NCBI GenBank assembly: GCA_007258455.2
Contig: VDFB02193867.1
Location: 568,593,469 to 568,657,468 of the forward strand
Direction: 5' to 3'
Length of the DNA: 64,000 nt
From: Sequoia sempervirens
Lineage: Eukaryota > Streptophyta > Pinopsida > Cupressales > Cupressaceae
Below, piece by piece: positions 22,854 through 35,242 of this stretch; the stretch's first letter is position 1, and each line of letters begins with the position of its first letter. The position numbers were made by a program, and so were the translations under genes. The notes beneath the pieces were generated by a model. That model was not told the origin of the DNA, did no database searches, and saw nothing but the letters and a program-made list of their open reading frames with translations.

Positions 22854-24059
22854 TGTGAACAATGATTCCCAACTTGCACAAACACAACAATAAATATATT
22901 AGATCCAATGCAAGATTAGAATAATGATTCCTCAAGAAATTCATTTGAATGAAAAAGAAGAGGAATGAAATGAAGAACACAACAAAATTGAAACAAAAAT
23001 ATCAAATCCTATTCTCAAACAAAGAAAACTCTTAATCTCTTGAGGGAGTTGGTGCCAATTTGATGTGAAAATTGGCCCTTTCCCAACTCCAATGATGTGA
23101 TGAAGATACATGATGAAGGATGGATATTTGTAGTGATGAATTCAATGGAGCTCCATGTTGAAAATCTGCAAAAACCCTAACTATGCTTGGATGAAATTGA
23201 TGATAAATTGCTATGGATTTGAGTATAAGAACTTTGCATGAATTGTGGATGGATCAAATGAAGGATAAGCTCTTCATTTATCGATGAGATTGATTAGAGA
23301 AGAGGAAAAAGGGATGAATGTGGGAATAATCTTCAACAAATGAGAAGAAGCCACATGTCATGATGTGAATGGTTGAGGAATGAGTACATTTTGAAGAATG
23401 TACAAAGAGGGGGGAGATTCAAATTCAAAATATGGCTTGAAGGATGAGGTGAAAGGTGAAGAAAATGCACATGACTCAAGAAAATGACATGTAAGAGATT
23501 TTAAATGATTTGTTGGAAGGGACAAGTCCTTTTGTGGGGAGATTTCAAATTTGAGGAATATTCCATATTTGATGCCCTTTTTGAATGAAAATAGATGATA
23601 ATTTATAAATCAATTAAATTGATTTTCATGTGCAAGTTGCAAAATCTAGAGGATTTGATGGATTAAGACTAAGATTAACCAGGATTTGATTAATTTAAAT
23701 GATGTTCGTTGATTTGACCATTTTGACTTAGATTTTAGGATTTAAATAACTCAAAATGAGAAGAGAATGATTTAGACCTAGGTAAATAAATATTTTTATT
23801 TATTTAACCAAAGGGGGTGATGTTAGATTAAATTACATAAATGTTTTATTTATTTTATTTTATTAGATGAACTTTAGAGATTTAATCAAATAATATGGAT
23901 TATTTAATTAAATCGAGGGATTTATTTAATTAAAAGGGGAATTATGATGACTTTAATCAAATAAGGCTATTTTATTAAATGGTTAGACACAGGGATAATT
24001 CAAGATGAAATGATGTTAGTAGATCAGGATTGAGTGCATGTACATTTTATGTGTCTAAA
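22854..24059 (-). repeat. Element C 3' LTR
   Basis: Starts TGTGAACAATG on the + strand. The far end reads GTGTCTAAA, one change from the usual TCTACA end. Closely matches 37683-38920. Confidence 0.9.
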
Positions 24060-24077
24060 TTTTGCCCCTCTTTGAAG
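24060..24077 (-). other. Polypurine tract of C
   Basis: CTTCAAAGAGGGGCAAAA on the - strand, next to the 3' LTR, identical to that of B. Confidence 0.85.
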
Positions 24078-25690
24078 CAATGTACTTGCTACATTGGTTC
24101 AAAGAATAAACTATCTTGATCAAAATTCAAAAATTCTCTAATTTTTCCGGATGCCCCACTGTTGCCCTAACGAAAATAATTATGTTGGTATACTACCCCC
24201 TCAAGAGATCAAGCGAAGAGGTTTGATTTGAGGGTTGATCTCTCGATAAAGAGGTTCAAGATTAGTTCAACTCGAATATTTGATGTAGACAGTCATCAGC
24301 CATGGGTAGCCTCATGCCTATTTTCATATATTACACCCACTTGATCTTGATTTGTATCATGATAGTTACATTATTGATGGTATAAATGAGATGATTATGA
24401 TGTTTATATGTAATGGATGATATGATGATGCATTGATGATATGGATGCATATGATATGATATGTTGATTCTTTTATGATTATGCGTATGGGTGATAGATG
24501 TATGGTTTATTAAATTCTTAGAATAATCAATCTATATTATGCAATGATGGGGATGAATGCATGTGGTATGATTAATGCTTTCTATATGGTATGATATGCA
24601 TTATGCAGTATGTTGATGGTTTGTGGATGTAGGATGGATGCATTATCGATGATTTATGATTAACTATCATGGTACCATGTTAGTGTGAAAGGAAGTAGGA
24701 AGAAAATAAGATGATGACAAGAGACACCAACAAGCCAACTTTATTAGAGATGATGATAATGATTATGATGATGATGATTTGCTTACCAAGGAGTTGGGAT
24801 TTTTAAAAGGGCCAATTACCTTATGTTTGATAACACACATAGGCATGTTACATCAGGGCATAAAGAACCAAGATGGTGTTGCACCTAGTGCGATGGACTT
24901 TGAATCAACAAATAGATAGGAGTATTCTTGTTTACCTGACATACAAAAACCTTGCTAGGACATACCTAACAAAGCAAGTATTTGCCAAGTTATATTACAA
25001 GAATGTCCAACAAGCATAGTAGACAAAAGGATAATGATCGATGCCCCATTCCTTTCTCTCTAAATCACTTTGATTAGACATCATCAAGAGGTCATTAGAA
25101 TGAGCGCAATAAGATAAATCAAAAGAAAAGATCAAGTACACAAACAAGTCAATTTCCTTCATACCTCTAGCCAAAGGGATTTGTTTTGATAGGATAAGAA
25201 TCCAAGGTGATATCCAAAATGATGCCCATTTTCGAAATGAGATATCCTAGGACATGCATTGTATAGGATGATGATGGGTTGATAAGTTGTTTGATAGGAT
25301 TTTGATATAAAGTTGACTGACATGTTTGGAAATGATCAGGAGTTTGATTTTGCATTTAAAAGTTTGTTTTTCCAATTTTGATTTTACATTTGAAGCTTGA
25401 TTTTTGTTGATTGTTGTGGTTATTTATGTTTGTTTTGCCAACGGATGAGTGAGATGATTGATTTATTATGGATGATTGATTATTGCGGGTGAAAGCAAGA
25501 TGGGATGGATGGATTTTCAAATATTTTGATGTTTTTGATGTTTTAAAATGTTTTGAGGCTATTTTTTGGGTTTTCTGATTTTATGATTGTTTTTGGATTT
25601 TTTTAATTTTTTGATGTTTTTGGATTTTGTGAGATTTTATGAATGTTTTTGGATTTTTTGTCTTGGGGGCTGATCAAAGACTAGCCTTGC

Positions 25691-25717
25691 CTACGTTTAA
25701 GCTCAGAGATGACGTAG
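25691..25717 (-). other. Conserved CTACG..CGTAG hairpin in C
   Basis: Inverted arms CTACG (25691-25695) and CGTAG (25713-25717). The flanking GAACTACG and GTAGGCAAGGC words also occur in A at 54673-54706 and 54821-54856. Confidence 0.6.
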
Positions 25718-25902
25718 TTCAGATTCCATGTTTTTGACTTTTTATGGATTTTATGAATGTTTTTGGATTTTCTTGGTTTTTTGAATGTTTTTGGATTTTT
25801 GCATTATTTTGATGATTTGGATAAGGATGTGTCTTATGCTATTAGTGCTATGTTTTTGGATTTTGTTTAAAACTAGGCTAAGGTTGATTGATCAGATCAA
25901 TG

Positions 25903-26279
25903 GATTAATGATGATAACATTGTTGGGGATACACAACAATGTAAGGACAGTGTTAAGCAACATGAGGATTTAGGATGGATATCCCAAGATGATACAGGAT
26001 TGATGATGATAACATTGTCGAGGATACACAACAATGCAAGGATAGTGTTAAACAACACAAGGATTAGGATGGATAGCCCAAGATGATGCAAGATTGATGA
26101 TGATAGCATTGTCAAGGATACACAACAATGCAAGGATTGTGTTAAGCAACACAAGGATTAGGATGGATATCCTAAGATGATGATGGATTGATGATGATAA
26201 CATTGTTGAATATACACAACAATTCAAGGATAGTGTTAAGAAACACAAGGATTAGGATGGATATCCCAAGATGATGATG
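25903..26279 (+). repeat. Four-copy tandem repeat, unit 94-95 bp
   Basis: Copies begin at 25903, 25998, 26092 and 26186 with GATTRATGATGAT. Each holds ATACACAACAAT and AACAYRAGGATT. Copies differ at several sites each. Not seen in the equivalent region of A. Confidence 0.88.
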
Positions 26280-27254
26280 GATTGATTGGATTTGATTTTA
26301 TCAAGATTTATGAAGCTTGGTTTGGAAAAAAATATGTTTTGGATGATTTGATGTGACGTTGAAGCACACATTAGATGCAACTGATAGTGATTGTTTGGAT
26401 TGATGTTTGATGAAAGATGAAGATTGATAAGGAATTTCTTCTCATCAAAATATGTCATGGGCTAGTGATTTGGTTTTTTGCTCACAAGTGGTGGACCAAT
26501 TTGATTTCACATTTTCCAATGTTCAGATCACCACATAAGTTGGAGGATATAGACCAAGATTTTTTCTCGAAGCAAGATGTAAATATATGCCCCTAATGTC
26601 TAGCAATGTATGGAATACCATGGGTGGATGCTTGGATAGGTGTATGGATGGAGGGATGTGGATTATCTTGTGATAAGATAAGGTGTTCATATAAAGAATT
26701 CTCATTTGGATAATGCTTCATGGCTCAAATAATGTTGAGTAGGATAGGATCAATGAAAATGACCCATGTCAAGATGTTTACCATAAGAAGAAGTAAAGTG
26801 TGCACCAAACTTTTACCAAGATCAAGATATTTTGGACTATGGATGCAGATGGATTGGATAAATGGTTCATGGATGAAATGAATTTATTATGGATGAGATG
26901 GATGGAATACTAGATTTATTATGGATGGGATAAGATGCTTTCACCTGAAACAGCACACGTAGATGCTTGATTCTACACATGATGCTTGTTTTCCAGGTTT
27001 TCATCATGGTACCTGCCCAAAGCACCACTGAAGTGGTTTTCACTAGAGGATGATTTTTTTCTTTACTGTTTTAAATCCTTCCTTTGATTTTTTTTTTATT
27101 TTTTAGATTTTTTATTTTTCATTTTTTTTTTAAGATTTTAAGCTCAGGTTGAGCCACCTGGTGATGTTGATGTAGATGCCCCTATCATAATGTGCCATCG
27201 ATATCCTGCCTGAAGAATTTATTTTCCTAAGATACATGCACTTGAATAATTTTT

Positions 27255-28774
27255 TTAAGATTCCTGATCTGCTTCGTTGATACCAGAGTTGACCTTTTTT
27301 TTGTGTTCACATCGCGATAGAGTGCCTTCTAAATCCTTATGATAAAGGGTCATTGCCAATACATGGTCCATGTGAGAATTGGATATCATGTGTGGAGGCA
27401 TGGATGGAGTGTGTTTAGGGATAGGAGATGGATTGGTTGATAGTTTAGAACCTTTGACTTTCCAAACTTGGGAAGACGAGCAATGATGGGTGGATACGGA
27501 AGTGTGCATGTAATTAGGACCAACTACTTGATATAATTTGTACATCGCTTGAAAAGTATTCTTTTTCTTTTGTGGACATATTTGATGGATACTTTTCCCT
27601 TTCTTATTTTTTGCCATAGTTTTTTTGACTAATGGAGTTTGATAGGGATAATCTTTCTTTGTATACTTTGGTATCCACTTGTATTTGATTTTTCCATTAT
27701 GCTTCTCTGCTTCTTTTGCTTTAATAATGTTCCTTGTGCTTTGATTCAAATCTTTCTTTTGATGTTGGTCCTAATTCGTGGATGGGGTGATGGGTGGATG
27801 AAGATTCATGATGTGGCTAGTTGTAGTATTGGCATCAGTTTCATCATAAGGAGTCTTTGTGCTCCCTATGTTGATGTTTGCATGATACATAGTTTCCCCT
27901 AGTATGGTGGTAGTGGTACCTTTGTTCCTTGATTCTACTTGTTTTGAGATGTCTTGTTTGGTACGTATTCTCTAATAGATAACCACTGCAAATAATGTTA
28001 TTTTGATTTGTTGCTCTACTAACTCTGGAATATCATGTTCTTTCTGACCTGTTTCCTTGAGTGGATAATGTTGGATTTCTTCATACATGATGTCCTTAGT
28101 CTGAATTTGGGATATATAAGGAAATGTAGAGACATTTTCAATATGATCATTGGTCGATGGATCATAGATTATGTCCATGGGATCAAATAATTCTAACACT
28201 CCTTGAAATAGATCACTAAAAAGTGGCTCTTGATGTATGGTGAGTTGATCATCAAATGGGGTGAAAACATTTTCAAGGTCCTCATTGATGGAGATATCTT
28301 GATCATTGTTTTCAATATTTGAGGTGGAGGGATTTTCAATGTCTTCAACCATAGGGTCAAATGATGTTGACATTTCTTGAATTAGATCATTATTGGGTAT
28401 TGTTGGTGGATTTTGATCATGATTGAAAAGTGACTCTTGATGTATGTTAATTTGATCATTGGATGAGGTGGAAACATCTTCAAGGTGTTCATTGATGGAT
28501 AGATATTGATCATTGTCCCCAATAGTGATTGTATTTTGATCAATAAGGTCTTGGATGAGATTTTTGAGTCAAATACAACTTGATGTTGTGTGTCCCTTTG
28601 TTTTGTGGAAATTACAATGGTGCTCCTCGTTATACCCTGGTAGTTTAACTAGGGGTTCCTTATAGTTCCCATAGACAGGGAGCTTGATGAGATTTTCTTG
28701 TACCAATTGTTGCAGGACTGATTTGATTGGTCTCCCAAGTGGTGTGTATTTTTGTTTGTTACTTTGTGAGATTT
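27255..28774 (-). pseudogene. C ORF, C-terminal part: Cys-His knuckle, acidic repeats, basic tail
   Basis: Read on the - strand from D's insertion site. First comes a segment like gag of A and E (PLGRPIKSVLQQLVQ, then CNFHKTKGHTTSSC, a knuckle-like motif). Next is an acidic region with two copies of a unit of about 69 residues (NDQ-x-x-SINE...IHQE-x-LF) at about 28420-28520 and 28220-28315, open at 27972-28373. After a frame change comes a basic Lys/Pro/His-rich part, open at 27255-27749. None of the pol motifs of A occur here. The second half has no family I recognise. Few stops for its length. Confidence 0.6.
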
Positions 28775-29304
28775 TGTTAGAAGATTAATCTTTACTTGGT
28801 AAAGGTTATTCTTTAATTGTAATTATTTATTAACTTGTAGGAATGTTCCAAAGGAATCCCTACAAGTCTTTTGTCTTTTTTTGTCATCTCACACATGTGT
28901 GAGGATGACTTATTTTTAGTTCCTTTATTAAGGAATATTTGTAACCACCTTCTTAAGAGATGACACATTACACACACATAGATGAATGGTGGCATTCAAT
29001 GAGTTGGGAGTTACATTCTAACTCCTCTTCTCACCTCTATTTATTGAGGTGCCTCTCCTCTCATTCTTTAAGACTTAAGCAAGCAAGCTAAGGATGAATC
29101 TCTCTCTCTCTCTGTATTATTCTTTAGGCATTTTTCCTCCATTCATAGTATTGGTGTTTTTTCTTGTTTTTTTCCCTTAAAAAATTTGTGTCTCTCTTGC
29201 TTTGATGGTGTATGGTTTGGCTACTTCAATCTATTTGGTAATCTCTTTCCTTCAAAAATTGCTCTTTATTGGTACTTTCAATTGTTTTTTTCTATTTTCT
29301 TTCA
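28775..29304 (+). repeat. Element D 5' LTR
   Basis: Begins TGTTAGAAGATTAATC and ends CTTTCA before the primer-binding site. Contains a short TC run near 29100. Confidence 0.93.
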
Positions 29305-29316
29305 TGGTATTAGAGC
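29305..29316 (+). other. Primer-binding site of D
   Basis: TGGTATTAGAGC, one base off the TGGTATCAGAGC complementary to initiator tRNA-Met used by copia elements. Confidence 0.85.
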
Positions 29317-30969
29317 TTGGTATTACTAATATCTTGTGAGCTATATTGTTGAAGGTTTACCAAATTTTTTAGCACACCATTAGAGACACTCTCAAAGAGA
29401 AGAAGAGCTAGTGCCTAATCTTGGTTTTTTTTTTGTCTTCTAACCTTTTTTTGTGCAGGAATCTTAGTTTCTTATTGTTCATATTTTAAATAATTTGTTC
29501 TTAAATCTATTTGTATATCTTGGAAGCTTTTAGAAAACCCAAAAAGGGTTTATCTTATTTTTCAATTTTCAATTTAAAGTTTATTTATTTCTATAATTTA
29601 TACAAATCTGTATATTAGATCTATAAATTTTTAAATTTTTTTCTAACCCATGTGCAGGATTTCTTATTTAAAGATTTCTAAGTCCCTTATTTAAAATTTT
29701 AAATCTATTTGTTTTGCATGCATATTTAATCCTTTGATTTTTTTTTAGAAACCCTCAATAAAGAGGTTATATTTCAATTTTTTTAGATTTGTAATCTTTT
29801 TTCAATATCAGGCTAAATCTAAAAAAATCACTATATTTTACATTTTTAAAAAAAGCTAATGTGCTTTTTTACAAATCTATAGAAAATTTCTTCATAGTTG
29901 CATGTTCAAATTTCTATAAAAAATCATTTTGTTAAAAAAAAATCTCTACAATTTATTCATATTTGTATACTAAATCTATACAAAATTCATTATTTTTTCT
30001 TTTAAATCTGTATTATAGATTAGATTTAAAAAGAACAATTTAGTTTCTTTAAAAAAAAAAAATCACTGTTATAACCTCTATTTTTTTAATAATAAATACA
30101 AATAACATTTAAATAAAAATTAGGGCTTTAGTTTTTTTGTAGAGCATAGCTCCTCTTGTTGTAGCTTAGCCTCTATTGTGGCCTCAGCCCAACTCCTGCT
30201 ACAGTCTTTGTTAGGGCTTTAGTTTTTTTGTAGAGCATAGCTCCTCTTGTTGTAGCTTAGCCTCTGTTGTGGCCTCAGCCCAACTCCTACTACAATCCCT
30301 GTGCAAAACATTATATCTGCTGCTTAAAAATAAATATTATTAAATTCTTTTAATAAAATTTGCTACTTCAATTTATTTTTCCTGCCCTTTTCTCTCTTTC
30401 TATTTTTTTCCATTTTAAATTTCCTTAACCACCCTCAAACTGCTCTTTTTTTGTACACTAACTTTTTAAAAGGTTGATTTCTTTCTTTTTTCCCTTTAAA
30501 GGCATGAAATAAAAAAACTTCTTTTAGTATAAAGTTTATTTTTAAAAAATTCTCTCTTATCGTTGTTTTAAGAAAGTATATTTTTATTCTTTAGAAAAAG
30601 AATCCTCTATTAATAAAAATCATTTTTAAATAATTTATTTTATGATAGTCCATTTAAAGTAAAGGTATTAAATTTTTAAGATTTTTATTTTATTTTAAAA
30701 AATTAATTTAATTTTTTTAAGTTTTTAATTAATTATTAATAAGGATTTTTTAAGTTTTAAGAATTATATGAAAAGGAGATTTTTTTTTTTTTAATTATCT
30801 AAAGATGCTTATTTTGTTCTAAATTTAGGTAATTATTTTTCAAAAGAGGTTTTTCTTAAGATTTAATTTGATCAAGAGGGATTTTTTTTAAAAGCAAATA
30901 TTTACAATAGTTATTTTTCTCATAAAGTTGTGAATTTTTTATTACAATCATGTCTATTTTAATTCATCC
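29317..30969 (+). other. Leader of D
   Basis: AT-rich untranslated DNA with runs of T. It includes the duplication at 30122-30303. No ORF recognised. Confidence 0.6.
30122..30303 (+). repeat. Tandem duplication, unit 91 bp
   Basis: Two copies start AGGGCTTTAGTTT at 30122 and 30213, nearly identical, and richer in GC than the surrounding leader. Confidence 0.88.
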
Positions 30970-31800
30970 AAAGGTGAAATTGAAAAATGGAATCTCCAAA
31001 ATGAAGAAGCCCTTGGTCTCATAGGTATCTCCATGTCACCGAAACTTTATGTTCACATTGGGACATGCACAACTGCCTATGAAGCATGGGAAAAACTCAA
31101 AACCATTTATGATAGTTCAAATGAATCAAGAAAAATTCAAATTCAAGATCAACTTGAAGATTTGAGGTATTCTGATTTTAAATCTATGGATGAATTTTTA
31201 TTAAAATTTGATGCTTTAAATAGTCAATTAGATGGTTTAGGAGTTAAATTATATAATCTTAGATTAATTCATCTTATTCCTAAAAAATGTCTTCCTAGAC
31301 AATTTCAGCAATTCATTGCTAATATTTATGCTCAGTTAGCTATTCCTTTTTTAGCTACTCAATTAACTTATGATATTTTTCATGATTTATTAAGACAGAA
31401 AGAAGCTAAGTTAATTTAGTTAGGTACTCTTAAGTCTAAAGAACATGCTTTTTTGTCTAATCATAACCAAAATTTTAAACCTCATTCTAAACACCAACAT
31501 ATAATTCCAAACCTCATTATAATAATGGCAATGATCCTAGAGAGTTTAACTCTTCTACGAGACCACATTGCACTTATTGTAATAAGGATGTTCATTGGAA
31601 AAATACTTGTTTTAAAAAGAAAAATGAGAAAAATCCTATGAAGCAAAATAATCAACAACAATTTATAAACCTAATAATAATAAGTTTCAAAATAATGCAA
31701 ATCAATCTAGACAAGCTTTTACTTGTAGTTCTAATGTTTCTCAACCTTTTGAATGGATTAATGATTCAGGTGCATCTCAACATGTTACTTCACATAAAAA
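30970..31800 (+). pseudogene. D gag and protease start
   Basis: The frame from about 30973 has the EALGLIGISMSPKLY and AWEKLKTIYDSS motifs of copia gag (UBN2-type), open at 31033-31419. After a stop and frame changes there is a zinc knuckle CTYCNKDVHWKNTC near 31568-31610 and a protease motif, NDSGASQHVT, near 31760-31790. Similarity ends about 31800. Gag and protease would assemble and mature the particle. Broken by stops and the downstream deletion. Confidence 0.8.
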
Positions 31801-32006
31801 GTTTATTTTTTAAAAATAACTTTGCAACTACTTTATTATTGGACTTGATCAACCCAATAACAGTGTACTTGTTTTACTCAATTATATTTGGAATATGAAA
31901 AGGGGATATTGATGTAATAATGAATTCATGAATATCATCTTAAATGACTTATTTATACTTAATAGTTCTTCTCTTCATAGTATGCATTTCCCATTATTCC
32001 ATCACA

Positions 32007-32084
<78 letters not shown>

Positions 32085-32940
32085 ACTTAAGGTGGCTTGA
32101 TTTGTGGCTTCATAAATTATCATTCTCTCTACCTAAGTCTTGATCTATTACAATCTTTAGAAAAAAAAAACCTAGTGTTTGCTTCTCAACTACAATTATG
32201 TTGTTTTGATAAAGGGAATTTGATATTTTATTGTCTCATTAATTTGATATTGTGCCTTATTGGTAAATTTATTTTTTTCATGGATTTATTTCATCTATGT
32301 ATTTTTGAAAATTAAAAGCTCATTGGAGTATTTTCCTTCCTAATGGATTTATTCCATCCATATATGTTTTGAAAATTAATCAATTTATCAAGTCTCAATG
32401 AAGCCTTTACATATATATTTTATGCGCTAGTCGTATTTGTAGTAATTTTGCATAGGGAGCCCTATCTATAATGAATCATATATTTTATCAAGTCTCATTG
32501 GAGTTTTTTTTTGGGACCCACAAAAAATATTTTCATCCACCTTGATGGTATGCACTTACATATTTATGATGAACTTAGATCTATTTTCTTAATTGATGGG
32601 GATCAAGTTCTTCAAACTTTTATGTTTCATTATTTTATTGAAGGCAATATGGTTTTTATACCATTATTAGGACTTTTGATAATGAATTTTTTTTAATAAG
32701 GCACTATGGTTTTTTTAAAACCATCTTCAAGACTAATTTTCAAAATCCTTTATTATTAATCTTGATACAATTTCCCTTTACAATACAACAAATGATGTAG
32801 TGAGAGAAAACCTAGAACTATTATTGCTCTGTCTAGATATATTGACATTTTATAATTTGGGCTATGCTTTCTTTCTATCTCATGGTTTCATTAGAAGTAA
32901 AAATTATCCAAATTTATATATTAAGCATAGTGAAAACGAT
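31801..32940. other. AT-rich filler inside D
   Basis: Stands where integrase and most of RT should be. I recognise no copia motif in any frame. Contains the TA microsatellite. Its origin is unknown: degraded coding DNA or inserted sequence. Confidence 0.5.
32010..32079. repeat. TA microsatellite, about 34 units
   Basis: Uninterrupted TA run of about 70 bp, self-complementary and probably highly variable. Confidence 0.97.
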
Positions 32941-33670
32941 ATTGTGATAATGATTTAATTATCACTTCCAATTCTAACATTTTGATTAGTGATGTTAAGT
33001 CTCAACTCAATCAACAATTTCAAATGAGTGATTTGGGCTTATTAGATTATTTTGGGTATGAAAATTTGGAAAACAACTAAAGTGTTGGATTGGTTTCTAG
33101 TTTTTTGTCTAACCCACAACAAACTCATTTTAAATTTGCAAAAAGAATTTTAAGATATGTCAAAGGAACTCTTAATCTTGGTCTCTTTTATGATGCAAAT
33201 TGTGATTTTTCTTTAAAAGGTTATACTGAGGTGATCCCAATGATGGGAGATCCACTTGTGGTTATTGTTTCTTTGTTGGATCAAGTTCAATCTCATGGAA
33301 TAGTAAGAAACAACAATCTATTTCTCTTTGTTCTATAGAAGCTGAAAATAAAGGTTGTATTAATGCATCCAAAGAAGCATTATAGTTAAGAAGATTACTT
33401 GAAGGCTTGATTCTACCTCAAAAGGATCCTACTCCTTTATATTGTGATAATCAAAGTGCTATTTTTCAAGCAACGACCAAGCACATTGCTCTTCAGCATC
33501 ACTTCATTAGAGAGCAAATTGAAGATAAGCAAATTTCTCTTTTGTATTGTAAAGGTGAAGATCAAGTTGCAGATATTCTCACCAAAGCTCTTTGTAAAGA
33601 TAAATTTCTCTTTCATTGTAAAAATATTGGAATACAACTCATTGAATGGTTTGATGTAACTTCCCCAAGT
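32941..33670 (+). pseudogene. D RT end and RNase H
   Basis: From 32950 the frame reads VKSQLNQQFQMSDLGLL, the copia RT segment after the YVDD site. 33090-33338 has KRILRYVKGTLNLGL, the RT/RNase H connection. 33407-33679 is the RNase H end with YCDNQSAIF, HHFIREQ, DQVADILTKAL and stop before the polypurine tract. The frame changes between pieces show several indels. The polymerase active site is missing. Confidence 0.88.
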
Positions 33671-33686
33671 AAAGCTTAAGGGGGGA
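33671..33686 (+). other. Polypurine tract of D
   Basis: AAAGCTTAAGGGGGGA directly before the 3' LTR. Confidence 0.85.
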
Positions 33687-34219
33687 TGTTAGAAGATTAA
33701 TCTTTACTTGGTAAAGGTTATTCTTTAATTATAATTATTTATTAACTTGTAAGAATATTCCAAAGGAATCCCTACAAGTCTTTTGTCTTTTTTTTTCATC
33801 TCACACATGTGTGAGGATGACTTATTTTTAGTTCCTTTATTAAGGAATATTTGTAACCACCTCCTTAAGGGGTGACAAATTACACACACATAGATGAATG
33901 GTGGCATTCAATGAGTTGGGAGTTACATTCTAACTCCTCTTCTCACCTCTATTTATTGAGGTTACTCTCCTCTCATTCTTTAAGACTTAAGAAAGAAAGC
34001 TAAGGATGAATCTCTCTCTCTCTTTGTATTATTCTTTAAGCATTTTTCCTCCATTCATAATATTGAAGTTTTTTCTTGTTTTTTCTACTTAAAAAATTGT
34101 TGTGTCTCTCTTGCTTTGATGGTGTATGATTTGGCTACTTCAATCTATTTGGTAATATCTTTCCTTCAAAAAAATTCTCTTTATTAGTACTTTCCATTGC
34201 TCTTTTCTATTTCCTTTCA
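33687..34219 (+). repeat. Element D 3' LTR
   Basis: Matches 28775-29304 end to end and finishes in CCTTTCA, followed by AATTT. Confidence 0.93.
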
Positions 34220-35242
34220 AATTTGTACTTGACCTTATGGTGATTGATTTTGGAGATGTGGTGATTGATCTTTGAAATGTCACGATTGATCTTTGAGACG
34301 GGGTAATTGGGTTTGTTGTTGATGTTGATCTTGATATCTAACCTCTTGACATTGGAGATTTTGTTCTTGATGCGGTTGTGGACACAACTCAATGCTTTGA
34401 TGACATGGATTAACCAATGGAAGAGTACATTGATTTTGGAGTAAAAATGTCTCTTGTTTCAAGGCTTCAGTTAGTTTTCCAAGTGAAGAAATATGGTCTA
34501 TCAAAACTTGGTCTTGATTTTTATCTTGGCACCCTTGATATAGTTGGTTTGACTTTTGTTCAAGCAGGTTTGGAATGTATGCTGGTGGTGTTTGTATTGG
34601 ATCATGGAAAAATTGATTTTGGACATTGTTCTAATTTGGGATGATGTTTAGATTTGGCATGATAGGTTGAAGTTGAACATTGTTGGTGTTTGGGATCATA
34701 TTGCCTTGATTTAGGTAACTTTGATTTTGCATGGTGTTACCTTGACTTTGATCAATACATGGAGTCGTTAACATCTTGTTTGGACTTTGAACAACATTCA
34801 TATGATTTTCAAACATATACATCCCAAAGTTTACTAAATTTGTATTCACAATGTTCATGTTTGGTAAATTTGTGCTTGGTATATTCACATTTGGAATGTA
34901 TGGATATGGTGGGATGATGTTGTTTTGAGGAAGACTCATGCATTGGGTATTTGGTTGATAGATTTGTAAGTTTGGACATGGATTTAAATCTACCATTTGG
35001 AAAGGTGTTCCAAAATTTTGACTAGGAATACTCACATTTGTTGTACCATTGAGGTTTGTAGGAGATAATGATCCCATGCATGGATTGTATGAATGTGAGT
35101 TTTGAAAATCATTTGGAATTGTGAGCCTTTGAAAATTTTGTTGGTTTAGATTGTTTATGATGTATGGATCAAGTTTATATTCCATGTTCTTCTTGTGTTT
35201 TGACCTTGTTGAAAAAGTGACCTCTAAGGTGTTTAGGAACAA
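34220..35242 (-). pseudogene. C ORF, N-terminal part: Asn/Pro/Ile-rich protein
   Basis: Opens in the - frame at 35242. The residues TRSKHKKNMEYKL match the gag start of A (TRSQHKRNMEANK) and E (TRSQYKKSMEANK), although the ATG at the equivalent position is lost and an in-frame upstream ATG remains. After that it differs: about 200 residues rich in Asn, Pro, Ile and Gln, a TAG at about 34631, then a Gln-rich stretch with LGKLTEALKQETFLLQ. The capsid-type domain of A and E is absent. D interrupts it at 34220. Possibly a structural protein replacing normal Gag. Function not known. Confidence 0.65.

Larger units (their letters stand above)
24078..27254 (-). other. 3' noncoding region of C
   Basis: Corresponds to 54076-56460 of A, inverted. 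Shared parts include the block with TCAAGAGATCAAGCG near 24200, the hairpin at 25691-25717 and the CCACT..GTGGT..GGTACC-like block near 27010-27060. T-rich GAATGTTTTTGGATTTT-type repeats fill 25540-25800. No ORF supported. Confidence 0.75.
28775..34219 (+). mobile_element. Element D: Ty1/copia element, internally deleted
   Basis: LTRs of 530 and 533 bp (28775-29304 and 33687-34219), about 4% different by eye, flanked by GATTT and AATTT, a 5-bp duplication with one mismatch. On the + strand: primer-binding site, leader, partial gag, the start of protease, an unrecognised AT-rich stretch, the RT end, RNase H and polypurine tract. Integrase and most of RT are gone. Inserted in the C ORF on the strand opposite to C. 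Confidence 0.9.

Noticed and set aside
25897..26248. Cys/Leu-rich - strand ORFs with repeated motifs
   Set aside because: The repetition is that of the 94-95-bp noncoding tandem repeat; its unit length and stops do not suggest a protein.
32010..32079. Possible replication origin or regulatory cruciform
   Set aside because: A plain TA microsatellite explains it. There is no other evidence.
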